Source of the DNA: DASQDN01 sp035630195
GTDB taxonomy: Bacteria; Acidobacteriota; Terriglobia; Bryobacterales; Bryobacteraceae
Assembly: GCA_035630195.1 (NCBI GenBank)
Contig: DASQLD010000232.1
Span: forward strand, 1 to 30,743
Direction: 5' to 3'
DNA: 30,743 bases
How positions within the stretch are numbered: the stretch's first letter is position 1; every line of letters begins with the position of its first letter. Below, in pieces: positions 7,340 through 16,109 of this stretch. A program made the translations under genes and the position numbers. Under the pieces are notes generated by a model. That model made no database searches and was not told where the DNA came from. It saw nothing but the letters and a program-made list of their open reading frames with translations.

Positions 7340-8983
7340 ATGCAACGACTCTGTGGCCTACTGCCGCTGATGCTCGTCTTTGCGCCTGCACCCCCACAGA
7401 GGACTTTTGTCGACGTAGCGATGCAAGCCGGACTCAAAGATACGATCGTGTCAGGGGGGCCTGTCAAGAAATATGTGCTTGAGGTGAACGGGAGCGGCGC
7501 CTGCTGGCTTGACTACAACGGGGATAGTTGGCAGGACCTTTATCTGGTTAATGGATCAACACTAACGCAGATCCAAAAACGTTCTCGGTCAACCACAACC
7601 AACCACCTGTATCGCAATAACAAGGACGGCACTTTCACGGATGTAACGCAGTCTGCCGGCGTGCCCGGTGGAGGTTGGGGCTTCGGTTGCGTTGCAGCCG
7701 ACTATGACAACGATGGCCATACCGACCTGTTGGTAACGAACTTCGGACCGAACATTCTCTATCGAAACATTGGAGACGGTACATTTCGGGACGTCACCCG
7801 CCAAGCAGGAATCGCGGGTGGAGACTGGTGGCACGCGGGGGCTGCCTTCGGCGACTACGACAGAGATGGGCGCCTCGACGTCTTCATTCCCGGCTATCTG
7901 GACTTCAACGCCGCCAATCCCGAGCTGAAGACTTGCGAATATCGAGGCATCAAGGTGAACGCCTGTGGACCTATGGGTTACAAGGGCGCTCCCGACGCTC
8001 TCTATCGGAACAACGGCAACGGCACGTTTACGGATGTGACCGAGAAAGCTGGTGTGGCCGATAAGCGTCTGTACTTTGGATTCCAGGCCATTTTCGATGA
8101 CTTCGACAACGATGGCCATCCGGATCTGTTCGTGGGGAATGACTCAAACCCGAATTACTTCTATAAAAACAAAGGCGATGGAACATTTCGAGAGACCGGG
8201 ATAGCATCCGGTATAGCGCTAAGCGCAGACGGTAAGGAAATGTCGAGTATGGGTATTGCTGTCGGCGATTACGATCACGACGGTCTGCAGGATATCTTCA
8301 TCACTACCTTTGCGAACGATAACTATGTTCTTTTCCATAATGATGGCGAGGGATTCTTCAGCGATGTCTCCTATCCCACCGGCGTAGGCGAAGCGACGAT
8401 ACCTTACCTGGGTTGGGGGACATTTTTCTTCGATTATGACAACGACGGCCGCTTGGATCTCTTTTGTGCCAATGGGCATGTATACCCAGAGGTCGACGGC
8501 GTTTTGCAGGAGCGTTATCGCCAACCCCTGCAACTTTTTCAAAACCTAGGCAATAGCAAATTCAAAGACGTATCGGAGGATGTAGGATTTCGAAGGCTTC
8601 CTCCACAATCGGCTCGGGGCGCGTCGTTCGCCGACTATGACAACGATGGTGACGTCGATGTAGTTGTATCCGTCATGGACGGCAAGCCATTACTATTAGA
8701 AAATAGAGCGCCCGCCCAGGCTAACTGGCTTCGTGTGCGACTTGTCGGGACGAAAAGTAATCGCATGGCTGTCGGCGCGCGCGTAAAAGTCAAGGCTGGA
8801 ACACTCACACGATACGCAACCATGCGAGCGGGCGAAAGCTACCTTTCTTCAAACGATCCACGTCTTCACTTCGGATTAGGCAGCGAGACCACCGCGGACA
8901 TAGAAGTGACTTGGCCGGACGGACACACCCAACTATTATCCGGAGTGAAATCGAATACCGAAATCAAGATACCCGAAAAATAG
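7340..8983 (+). CDS. CRTAC1-family exported beta-propeller with ASPIC/UnbV domain
   Basis: The 547-residue protein has a signal peptide (about residues 1-20) and a FVDVAMQAGL opening typical of the family. Seven calcium-loop (FG-GAP/VCBS) repeats of the D-x-D-x-D-G-x-x-D kind begin near residues 58, 121, 172, 254, 310, 365 and 432, which is the number expected for a closed seven-bladed propeller like the integrin alpha head. The first repeat (DYNGDSWQD) is degenerate. The C-terminus (about 465-545, with VGARV, RAGESYLSSNDPRLHFGLG and EVTWPDG) is the ASPIC/UnbV domain. The protein should be exported, bind calcium and mediate an interaction. It starts two bases after the TPR stop without its own strong ribosome site, which suggests translational coupling. 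An 85-base gap with a possible promoter precedes the receptor gene. Confidence 0.94.
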   Translation: MQRLCGLLPLMLVFAPAPPQRTFVDVAMQAGLKDTIVSGGPVKKYVLEVNGSGACWLDYNGDSWQDLYLVNGSTLTQIQKRSRSTTTNHLYRNNKDGTFTDVTQSAGVPGGGWGFGCVAADYDNDGHTDLLVTNFGPNILYRNIGDGTFRDVTRQAGIAGGDWWHAGAAFGDYDRDGRLDVFIPGYLDFNAANPELKTCEYRGIKVNACGPMGYKGAPDALYRNNGNGTFTDVTEKAGVADKRLYFGFQAIFDDFDNDGHPDLFVGNDSNPNYFYKNKGDGTFRETGIASGIALSADGKEMSSMGIAVGDYDHDGLQDIFITTFANDNYVLFHNDGEGFFSDVSYPTGVGEATIPYLGWGTFFFDYDNDGRLDLFCANGHVYPEVDGVLQERYRQPLQLFQNLGNSKFKDVSEDVGFRRLPPQSARGASFADYDNDGDVDVVVSVMDGKPLLLENRAPAQANWLRVRLVGTKSNRMAVGARVKVKAGTLTRYATMRAGESYLSSNDPRLHFGLGSETTADIEVTWPDGHTQLLSGVKSNTEIKIPEK

Positions 8984-9020
8984 TGTGCTCGTCTTCACAC
9001 AAAATGTAATGCAAATACAC

Positions 9021-9060
9021 TAGCAACTAATTAGAAACTGTCATATAATTCGCCAAGAGG
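9021..9060 (+). promoter_or_regulatory. Candidate -10 and strong ribosome site for the first TonB-dependent receptor
   Basis: A perfect TATAAT stands at 9044-9049, but the -35 region (around 9021-9026, TAGCAA) is weak. AAGAGG at 9055-9060 lies eight bases before the ATG at 9069 and fixes that start over the internal ATG at residue 3. With the usual start-site spacing the ribosome site would be at the very 5' end of the mRNA, so the promoter call is less secure than the ribosome site. Confidence 0.42.
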
Positions 9061-9068
9061 TCAGTCCC

Positions 9069-12000
9069 ATGACTATGTCCCGTCCAGTACTCGCATGGTT
9101 TACGATTGCCGCCCTTCTTCTCCCTGCCACGGTAAGTCGATTGTACGGACAAGCAACGACACTTGGTCAGATCGTCGGTACGGTCACCGATCCTTCCGGA
9201 GCCGCGATCGCGAACGCCAAGGTGCGAGCGATCAACACTCAGACGGGTGTCGGACGCGAGACGGCCACCGGAGAAAGTGGGAATTTCTCGGTTCTGTCCT
9301 TGATCCCAGGAACTTACAGCGTTGAAGTCACGGCGCCAAATTTCCAGAAGCAGGTTCAGGAAAACCTCCGGCTGGAAGTAGCCGGATCCATCAATCTGAC
9401 ATTCGCGTTGACGGTCGGGCAGGTGACTGAGACCGTCATGGTGCAAGCTGAAGCAGAGCTTTTGAAATCGACAGAGGCATCGATGTCCACCACTATCGAT
9501 AACTCGAAAGTCGTCGAACTACCCTTGAATGGTCGAAATTTCAACAATCTAGTTCGCCTTACGCCCGGCGCGACTCGCGGCCAGAACGATGGAGGTCCAA
9601 CCCTGAACGCCCAGACGTGGGCTGTCACGGGCAGCCGCAGCGACAACGCCAATTACACACTCGATGGGACGTTTAACAATGGGTCTTTCTTTAAGACTGC
9701 CGCCATCGCTCCGTCAATCGACGCGATTTCCGAGTTCAAGATCCAAACGAACATGTCCGCGCGATATGGGGCGGCCGCCGGCGCCAACATCAACGTTTCG
9801 ATCAAATCCGGAACGAACGAGTATCATGGAAGCGCCTACGAGTTCCTTCGCAACGCGAAAATGGACTCGCGCGCGTACTTCGCTACGCGGCGACCGGATT
9901 TCAAGTTCAATCAGTTTGGCTTCACGTTGGGCGGTCCCATCCAGATTCCGAAAGTCTATGACGGAAGGAATCGGACTTTCTTCTTCTTCAACTACGAAGG
10001 CTTTCAGCGCCGCCAAGAAGCAACTCAGAATATTACGATTCCGAACGCCGCGTGGAGAACGGGCAATCTTCAATACAACCTAGACGGCGTGACTCCGTTG
10101 CCGCCGATATACGATCCCTATACAGAGCAGCAAACCGGCACTGACGCCCAGGGGCGACCCATCTACACGCGCCAGCGCTTCCCGAATAACCAGATTCCAA
10201 CCAGCCGCATGCCAGCGTACGTACAGGCTTACATCAACTTGTGGTATCCAAGTACGCTGACTCCGCAGACCCTGACGAATACCAGCAATTACGTCAATGC
10301 GACGTTGAACAGCCGAGAAGACAATCAGACGCATACGCGTATCGATCACAAATTTTCGGACAACAACAATTTCTTCGGCAGAGTTTCCTGGTCCGACATA
10401 AATCAACTGGCTCCAGCGAACCTGCCGAATGCGAATACCACCACATACAACAAATACGTGGGTGTGACCCTAAGCGATACGCATATCTTCAGTCCAACCG
10501 CGATTCTCGATATACGGCTGGGATACTTGCGTGCGAACCTCGGCCAGGGTCCGACACACAAGTTCATCGAGGTATATCAGCAGGCCGGCCTCAACAACGT
10601 TCCTACGAATTTTCGGCAGTTCGATTTCCCAGTGAATTTCAATGTAACTGGCATCACTGGACCCGGCAACGGCAACCTCGTAAATGGGCCGGATTTCACG
10701 TATCAGGGCTCGATTTCGATGACGAAGATCATCGACCGTCATAGTCTTTCATTCGGCTACGACTACACGCAGTTGAGAACGATCCATGATTCCGTGTTTC
10801 TCAACTTCGACTTCAATAACATCCCGACTTCCGACCCTCAGAACGTTTCGAGTTCCGGTCACCCGTTCGCGAGTTTTCTGCTCGGCACACTTTCCGGGGG
10901 CGGTCGTATCTCCGGCGAAGCGGATCTGGACACGGACCAAAAGCTGAACCATCTGTGGTTCCAGGACGACTTCAAAGTAAACGACAAGCTCACCCTCAAT
11001 CTAGGGATACGTTGGGAGTACAACGCCTGGCCGCATCACCGGCGCGGTCGAATGGGTGGCTTCGACATGGGATCGGGGAGTTTTTATTGGGTGTCCCAGA
11101 ACCCCATTACCGGCCAGCCTGCCAACGCTCCCGAGACTATCTCAGAACCCGAGCGAATGAACCTTGCGCCACGTATAGGACTTGCTTATCGCATATTCCC
11201 CCGCACCGTCATCCGGAGCGCGTATGGGATCTTCTACAATTCCAATTTCGGCTGGGAATGGTCGACTGGTCGAGGCAACTGGCCGTACTCGATTTCGGAT
11301 AATGTCACGGGTGTGAATATCGCGGGCGTTCCTCCCACGCGTGCCGATCAGCAGTTTCAATCTTTTGATCCGACTCTTGTCAAACCCACAGCGCAGCATA
11401 CAATTGCGCGCGACCTTTCGATGCCCTATATGCAGAACTGGAATTTTGGCATCGAGCATCAGTTGACACAGAGCTTGCTGGTTGAATTGAATTATCAAGG
11501 CTCCAAAGGTACGCACCTTTCAAGCTTCTTAAGCAGCAACGATCCGCCACCAGGGCCTGGCGATCCGAACCTTCGTCGCCCGGAACCGCAAGGTGGCGCG
11601 CTGAGTGAATTGAAGATGATCGGTACGTCGAGATACAACGGGCTGACTGCGAAGGTGGAACAACGACTTTCGCGCGGTCTTAGCTATATTGCGTCGTACG
11701 CGTATCAGAAGAACATCGACTTGAACTCTCAATTCGGCGGAACGTCGCCCCAGGACAACAGCAACATCAAAGCTTCAATGGGCCCGTCGGATTTCGATCA
11801 GACACATGTCTTCAACACCGGCTACACATACACAATCCCGGTGGGTGGAATGACAGGCGCGATGAAGTATCTGCTCGGAGGCTGGCAGACAACAGGAATT
11901 ATTACGTTGGAGACCGGCCGACCGTTTAACATCACGCTGCCGTCCGATATCGCCAACGTTGGCTCCCGAGGAAGCTTCCAGAGACCAAATTTGGTGGGCG

Positions 12001-12335
12001 ATCCGTTCCCTGATGGTTGGACCCCAACCTACGGGCCTGGCGGCCTCTATTTCGATCCGCGAGCATTTGCGTCTCCCGCCCAGTACACTTTCGGCAACCT
12101 CGGCCGGAACGCGGTGCGTGGTCCGGGTTTCAAGAACTTTGATATTGGCATTTTCAAGAACTTCATCTTCTCCGAGCGATGGCGTCTGCAATACCGAGCT
12201 GAAGCGTTCAATGCATTCAACAACACGAACTTCAGCAATCCTGGCGGCAGCTTCGGGACGCCCAACTTCGGACGTTCAACAGGCACCGCGAATGCGCAAC
12301 GATCGATTCAGATGGGGTTGAAACTCTATTTCTGA
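9069..12335 (+). CDS. Oar-like TonB-dependent receptor with carboxypeptidase-regulatory-like domain
   Basis: The 1088-residue outer-membrane protein has a signal peptide (about 1-27). A carboxypeptidase-regulatory-like beta-sandwich follows at about 30-115 (GQIVGTVTDPSGAAIANAKV and GTYSVEVTAPNF). A plug domain comes next, with LPLNGRN at 151-157 and GSRSDNANYTLDG. The remainder, from about residue 250, is a long beta-barrel with late EAFNAFNNTNF and terminal QMGLKLYF, whose final Phe is the usual outer-membrane insertion signal. Proteins of this type (like Myxococcus Oar) are expected to move large substrates such as peptides or oligosaccharides across the outer membrane using TonB energy. 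No TonB/ExbB/ExbD genes or recognisable TonB box were seen here. The next gene, a TPR protein, begins one base after the stop codon. The substrate cannot be told from sequence. Confidence 0.95.
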   Translation: MTMSRPVLAWFTIAALLLPATVSRLYGQATTLGQIVGTVTDPSGAAIANAKVRAINTQTGVGRETATGESGNFSVLSLIPGTYSVEVTAPNFQKQVQENLRLEVAGSINLTFALTVGQVTETVMVQAEAELLKSTEASMSTTIDNSKVVELPLNGRNFNNLVRLTPGATRGQNDGGPTLNAQTWAVTGSRSDNANYTLDGTFNNGSFFKTAAIAPSIDAISEFKIQTNMSARYGAAAGANINVSIKSGTNEYHGSAYEFLRNAKMDSRAYFATRRPDFKFNQFGFTLGGPIQIPKVYDGRNRTFFFFNYEGFQRRQEATQNITIPNAAWRTGNLQYNLDGVTPLPPIYDPYTEQQTGTDAQGRPIYTRQRFPNNQIPTSRMPAYVQAYINLWYPSTLTPQTLTNTSNYVNATLNSREDNQTHTRIDHKFSDNNNFFGRVSWSDINQLAPANLPNANTTTYNKYVGVTLSDTHIFSPTAILDIRLGYLRANLGQGPTHKFIEVYQQAGLNNVPTNFRQFDFPVNFNVTGITGPGNGNLVNGPDFTYQGSISMTKIIDRHSLSFGYDYTQLRTIHDSVFLNFDFNNIPTSDPQNVSSSGHPFASFLLGTLSGGGRISGEADLDTDQKLNHLWFQDDFKVNDKLTLNLGIRWEYNAWPHHRRGRMGGFDMGSGSFYWVSQNPITGQPANAPETISEPERMNLAPRIGLAYRIFPRTVIRSAYGIFYNSNFGWEWSTGRGNWPYSISDNVTGVNIAGVPPTRADQQFQSFDPTLVKPTAQHTIARDLSMPYMQNWNFGIEHQLTQSLLVELNYQGSKGTHLSSFLSSNDPPPGPGDPNLRRPEPQGGALSELKMIGTSRYNGLTAKVEQRLSRGLSYIASYAYQKNIDLNSQFGGTSPQDNSNIKASMGPSDFDQTHVFNTGYTYTIPVGGMTGAMKYLLGGWQTTGIITLETGRPFNITLPSDIANVGSRGSFQRPNLVGDPFPDGWTPTYGPGGLYFDPRAFASPAQYTFGNLGRNAVRGPGFKNFDIGIFKNFIFSERWRLQYRAEAFNAFNNTNFSNPGGSFGTPNFGRSTGTANAQRSIQMGLKLYF

Positions 12336-12336
12336 C

Positions 12337-13377
12337 TTGAAGACGATCGCGATTCTCATCGTCGCATGTAGTAGTCATGCAATCGCTCAATCATCGGCTC
12401 GTACAGGGGACCTGACATCCGCGGAACTCGCGTATGAGAGCGAATTGAAATCTCAGCCCTCTGCGGAAACGTGGCAGCGGCTGGGGCTTGTTCGTCATCT
12501 GCAAAATAAGTTCGATACTGCAATTCCGGCCTTTCAGGAAGCCATACGCCTGGACGCTTCGCTCTGGACCGCCCACCTGTTCTTGGGGATCTGTCTCTAT
12601 CGAACCAATCAATTCGCGGCGGCGTTGGTGTCTCTCAATAAGGCTGACCGGATTGCGCCGCGGCAAAACGCCGGCCGTGACGATATTGACTTTTGGTTGG
12701 GCGCCTCTGAGATCGCGATGAAACGGCCACTCATGGGGCTCCAATCATTGGAGCGCTTACTCGCGCGAAACCCGAAGCATGTCGGCGCTCTGGAGTTGAG
12801 CGTGCGAACGTATGCCGGCCTTGGTATGAGTTTCTGGAACGAGGTAGGAGAGAAGCACTTTGAGAGCGCTCCTGGATACGAGGTTCATGGATACGCGCTT
12901 GAAGCCGATAACAATCGCGAAGGAGCGATCGAAGCGTTCCGGATTTCTCAATCGATGGCGCCTAAGCGGGAAGGGCCGGGGCTTGCAATCGGCAGGCTGC
13001 TGCTCTTGCAAGGAAAACCTGTAGACGCGTTGGCTGTTCTGAAACGAGAGCTGACTCTTGCCGGGGCACATCCGGAGACCTTCTATCAGGCCGGCCTAGC
13101 CGCGGTTCAGGCCGGGCAATATCGCGATGCAGCTACTTACTTGCAAGAGGCCGCGCGATGGCCTGCCCGAAACCCGGAGGCGCCTTTGGCCTTAGCGCAG
13201 GTGTATCTCGCAACGAAAGAAGCGGAGAAGGCGATCGCTGCAGCTCGGCAAGCCGTCATCATCGATCCGAGCTCTGTTGCAGCGCATGAGATCTTGACCA
13301 CCACGCTGTCGGAAGCAGGGCTTGCGCAAGAACGCATCGCGGAAGATCTGCGATGGCAAAATCGCAAAAACAAATAG
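12337..13377 (+). CDS. Exported TPR protein coupled to the upstream TonB-dependent receptor
   Basis: This 346-residue protein starts with TTG, one base after the receptor stop codon. An in-frame stop at 12319-12321 leaves no room for a much earlier start. The N-terminus (KTIAILIVACSSHAIAQ) is a short export signal. It could be cut by signal peptidase I after AIA, or Cys11 in IVAC could be a lipobox, although that Cys is unusually close to the start. The rest is TPR-like helical repeats (for example TWQRLGLVRHLQNKFDTAIP and APLALAQVYLATKEAEKAIA). The tight junction argues for translational coupling and an equimolar partnership with the receptor. A SusD-like role is an inference, since SusD is also built on TPR-like helices but has no sequence likeness I can see here. 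Confidence 0.87.
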   Translation: MKTIAILIVACSSHAIAQSSARTGDLTSAELAYESELKSQPSAETWQRLGLVRHLQNKFDTAIPAFQEAIRLDASLWTAHLFLGICLYRTNQFAAALVSLNKADRIAPRQNAGRDDIDFWLGASEIAMKRPLMGLQSLERLLARNPKHVGALELSVRTYAGLGMSFWNEVGEKHFESAPGYEVHGYALEADNNREGAIEAFRISQSMAPKREGPGLAIGRLLLLQGKPVDALAVLKRELTLAGAHPETFYQAGLAAVQAGQYRDAATYLQEAARWPARNPEAPLALAQVYLATKEAEKAIAAARQAVIIDPSSVAAHEILTTTLSEAGLAQERIAEDLRWQNRKNK

Positions 13378-13379
13378 CT

Positions 13380-14231
13380 TCAGGGGTGGGCGCCGCGAGC
13401 ACGTCGGCGTTCCAAGATCTGGCGGTGGGTTTCCAACTCTCTAGACGCCAGACTGCTTTCTCCAAGATCACGATACAGATTCCCAAGAAGGTAGTGGATT
13501 TGATCGTCCTCCGGGCGCGCCTTAGCAACGATCTCCCAGGCCTGACGAGCCTCACCAAGACGTTCCGCTTTACGGAAGGCTTTGCCGATCTCGCGCCGTG
13601 CTTCGATCGATTGTGGCATTGCAGTCACGGCGCGTTCTAAGTATGGAAGCGAAGCGGCGGCATTGTCAGCGGCGAGCAGTGTCTGACCCATCCGCAAATT
13701 AGCCATGCCGTGATGCGGACTCATTTCCAACTCTTTCTTCAACTCGGCTTGCGCCGGTTCCAATTCCCGCATGCGCCAGAGTATGTTGCCGATCCGATAG
13801 TGAACCCCAGGTCGTTTCCCATCGAGCGCAGCAGCCGCTCGATACTCCTGCAGCGCCTTCGCCAGATCGCCCGTGCGCTCGAAACGCTCCCCTGAGAGCT
13901 CCAGGACGGCAGGCGAGTCTCCTGCTTGCAACTGCAGTTGTTTGAAGCGCGATTCGGCAAGCTCGCGCAAGAGACGACCAGCTTGGAAACGCGCCTCCGG
14001 ACTGGGCTGATCGCTAAGAGCGCGCTCAATCTCGGAAACGGCCTCCGGAACACGATTCATCTCGACTAGAGTGCGGGCAAGATAAATCCGCACCAGCGAT
14101 CGTTTGGGAGTGATCGCGAGCACCCCGCGAAATTCCTTCGCCGCCAGATCAAATTGCTGGTCGCGAAACATTGCCAGGCCGCGGTCAATAGTCGGCGCGG
14201 CCGTCAGTAACAACAAAGCCAACGCTGTCAC
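13380..14231 (-). CDS. Exported TPR protein downstream of the phosphonoacetate-hydrolase-like gene
   Basis: This 283-residue protein begins with GTG at 14231; the nearby ATG at 14236 runs into a stop after two codons. The first 13 residues (TALALLLLTAAPT) fit a signal peptide. TPR-like hairpins follow (VRIYLARTLVEMNRVPEAVS, GVHYRIGNILWRMRELEPAQ, QIHYLLGNLYRDLGESSLAS), about seven units. The gene lies 31 bases after the phosphatase stop on the same strand, so the two are probably one transcript. It also converges on the TPR gene at 12337, with only two bases between stop codons. The partner and role are unknown. Confidence 0.85.
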   Translation of the reverse strand: MTALALLLLTAAPTIDRGLAMFRDQQFDLAAKEFRGVLAITPKRSLVRIYLARTLVEMNRVPEAVSEIERALSDQPSPEARFQAGRLLRELAESRFKQLQLQAGDSPAVLELSGERFERTGDLAKALQEYRAAAALDGKRPGVHYRIGNILWRMRELEPAQAELKKELEMSPHHGMANLRMGQTLLAADNAAASLPYLERAVTAMPQSIEARREIGKAFRKAERLGEARQAWEIVAKARPEDDQIHYLLGNLYRDLGESSLASRELETHRQILERRRARGAHP

Positions 14232-14262
14232 GACATCGATTCTGTCACAGCCGTCCGCGAGA

Positions 14263-15423
14263 TCAGTGCCTCAGCACCAGGCGCCTTGTCAGGTCCAGAT
14301 TGTACGCATACTTGTCCATGTCGACCTTCGTACCGTAAACCAGCAAGGGGATCTTGGATTCGTGGCGCGAGCCGTGCGAGCGCACTTTAACCGGCTCTCG
14401 ATTGTTCTTGAGTTCGCCAAATACAAAATCCTTCTTCGCTAGTAGAAAAATATCCCCAATGCGATCGGGATGGAGATGGAACTCGGACGCAGCCCTCTTT
14501 GCATCGAAGACCTCCTCGATTCCTTCCGTTTGAGTCAGAATCTCGATCGCCTTGGCCTTATCGCCGATCCGCTCCAGGTATACGTAGCAGGCTCCGCCGA
14601 GATTATTATGATGAGTTTTGTGAGCGTCCCGAATAATGGGGATGGCTTCGGACTGGATCGATTGTGCCCGCAAAATCAATGCCGGGTTCAGCCCTTCCCG
14701 CTTTGCATTCATCGCATGATCGGCGGTCAAATAGAGCTCAATGCGCGGGTGATCGTCCACCATATCAGCCAGCAGTTTGTCGATACGGTGCAAGTGCTCG
14801 AGAGACGGACCTTCCTTCGGAGCATAGGTGTGCATCATGTAATCGGTTGTCGAAAGATACATCAGATCGACGGATTCAGTCTTCAGAATTTGTCGGGCTG
14901 CGCGAAAAGTCCAGTAGTTGACGTCAGCGGAATACATGCCCTCCTTCGGACCGACCTGCTGTATCCAAGCTGGCTCTGGCTTTTCTGCGGAAACGACAAT
15001 ATCGCAGCCCCTTGAGCAAAGTGTCTTCACCTTGTCTTTAGAACTAACCAGCGCAGTCCGCAAACCAAGTGCTTTGGCTCTCTCAAAAATCGTGGGCTTT
15101 AGAAGAAATTCGGCCGATTCCATCTCCGAGGCCGATTTGGTACGCCGGTTGTAGTGATAATTCGTCGTGATGCCATGTTCGCTTGGGAACGAACCCGTCA
15201 CCACCGAGGCGTTATTGACGTTGGTCACCGACGGAATTACGGAGCTTCCTGCCTTCAGTCCTCCCGCTTTGCCCAAGCGTTTCAGGTTGGGCATGTCGCT
15301 TGCCTCGAGGTACTCCATGCCAAACCCGTCCATCAGGACGATGAGTATCTTCCTACCGGACTGCGTGCTCTGGCCGAATCCGGCGGCCGCCAAGCTTAGA
15401 GAGCAAAAGGACCGTCTGGTCAT
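14263..15423 (-). CDS. phnA: Phosphonoacetate hydrolase-like alkaline-phosphatase-superfamily enzyme with Tat-like signal
   Basis: The 386-residue product has the metal and nucleophile pattern of the alkaline phosphatase superfamily: D32 (LMDGFG), nucleophile T67 (SVTNVNNASVVTG), D194 and H198 (STTDYMMH), D235 and H236 (TADHAMNAK), and a late His in SHGSRHES (H350 or H354). The order and wording of these segments, with S-F-P-S-E-H-G-I-T-T-N and VSSKDKVKTL, match phosphonoacetate hydrolase, which splits the C-P bond of phosphonoacetate to acetate and phosphate, more closely than nucleotide pyrophosphatases. The N-terminus TRRSFCSLSLAAAGFG resembles a Tat signal, so the enzyme is probably periplasmic, unlike characterised PhnA. 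No other phosphonate genes are nearby, and the only apparent operon partner is a TPR gene. The superfamily is certain; the exact substrate is likely but not proved. Confidence 0.77.
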   Translation of the reverse strand: MTRRSFCSLSLAAAGFGQSTQSGRKILIVLMDGFGMEYLEASDMPNLKRLGKAGGLKAGSSVIPSVTNVNNASVVTGSFPSEHGITTNYHYNRRTKSASEMESAEFLLKPTIFERAKALGLRTALVSSKDKVKTLCSRGCDIVVSAEKPEPAWIQQVGPKEGMYSADVNYWTFRAARQILKTESVDLMYLSTTDYMMHTYAPKEGPSLEHLHRIDKLLADMVDDHPRIELYLTADHAMNAKREGLNPALILRAQSIQSEAIPIIRDAHKTHHNNLGGACYVYLERIGDKAKAIEILTQTEGIEEVFDAKRAASEFHLHPDRIGDIFLLAKKDFVFGELKNNREPVKVRSHGSRHESKIPLLVYGTKVDMDKYAYNLDLTRRLVLRH

Positions 15424-15512
15424 CGCTCTTGATTATGTACGAACGGCGCTAGCTCGGCCGCATACCGCGGCTAAAGACTAGCGCCGTCAAAGTGAACTGA
15501 TGTTCTTGAACT

Positions 15513-16109
15513 TTACACCGCAGATCGTCTGCGCAGCCGAGAGATCACGACACCGGCCAGAGCGCAACCTACAAGCGCATAGGTACCGGGCTCCGGAACT
15601 GGAGCCAAGAAGTCCCGTATCTCACCGCCCATGGCAAATGTCGTATGCACGTTCAGGTATGCGCGGCTATCCATCAAACCCTGCACTAAGGCTGCTTCCG
15701 CGCCTGCTGCCGTGCCACCTCCAAAGTTATTCAGAAAGTTCATCGTGTAGCTGGAGGCAAGTGTTAAGTCGATTGGAGCCGGGCTCGTGTACGAACCGGA
15801 CGTAGTACCCATTGGGAAGCCCGGAAAGGTCCCGGGAAACGTTGCCACACCAGCCGTACCCGGCGGATCGACGCAGCAATGAATGTGCGCCACAGTAGTC
15901 GTTCCCGTTAGATTGTTCCAATCGAAGCTGACGAGCAATGTATGGGCGACTGAATCGTAGGTGACCTCTGCGCTACCGAATCCCGAAGAACCCGCGACCT
16001 CTGGCGCGAGATTGCCGGTAAACTCTAGAACGGCTGCCGGAGTAATTAAGGCGCACACCGAAAAAAGCAGTATGAACCTCGTGACTTTAGAAAGGGAGAC
16101 TCGTTGCAT
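15513..16109 (-). CDS. CHRD-domain protein with PEP-CTERM sorting tail
   Basis: The 198-residue protein has a signal peptide (about residues 8-25, ILLFSVCALITPAA). A CHRD domain follows, recognisable by SGFGSAEVTYDSVAHTLLVS, the AHIHCC strand and LVQGLMDSRAYLNVHTTFAMGGEIRDFL, where the last segment is the conserved 'A-Y-x-N-x-H-x-x-x-x-x-x-G-E-I-R' end of the family. The C-terminus is a classic PEP-CTERM signal: VPEPGT at about 171-176, a hydrophobic helix and RLRRR. Such proteins are processed by an exosortase and sent to the surface or extracellular matrix. CHRD domains are also found in animal chordin, but their bacterial role is unknown. AGGAGT at 16118-16123 is a good ribosome site eight bases before the ATG. 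No exosortase gene is present in the window. Confidence 0.92.
   Translation of the reverse strand: MQRVSLSKVTRFILLFSVCALITPAAVLEFTGNLAPEVAGSSGFGSAEVTYDSVAHTLLVSFDWNNLTGTTTVAHIHCCVDPPGTAGVATFPGTFPGFPMGTTSGSYTSPAPIDLTLASSYTMNFLNNFGGGTAAGAEAALVQGLMDSRAYLNVHTTFAMGGEIRDFLAPVPEPGTYALVGCALAGVVISRLRRRSAV

Noticed and set aside
6631..7467. 278-residue minus-strand frame inside the TPR and CRTAC1 genes
   Set aside because: Antisense shadow with Arg/Pro/Ser-rich composition across a real gene junction.
12337..13377. True SusD homologue as the receptor partner
   Set aside because: No SusD/RagB sequence features or standard SusD lipoprotein start; only the general TPR-like helical fold is shared, so it is kept as hypothesis only.
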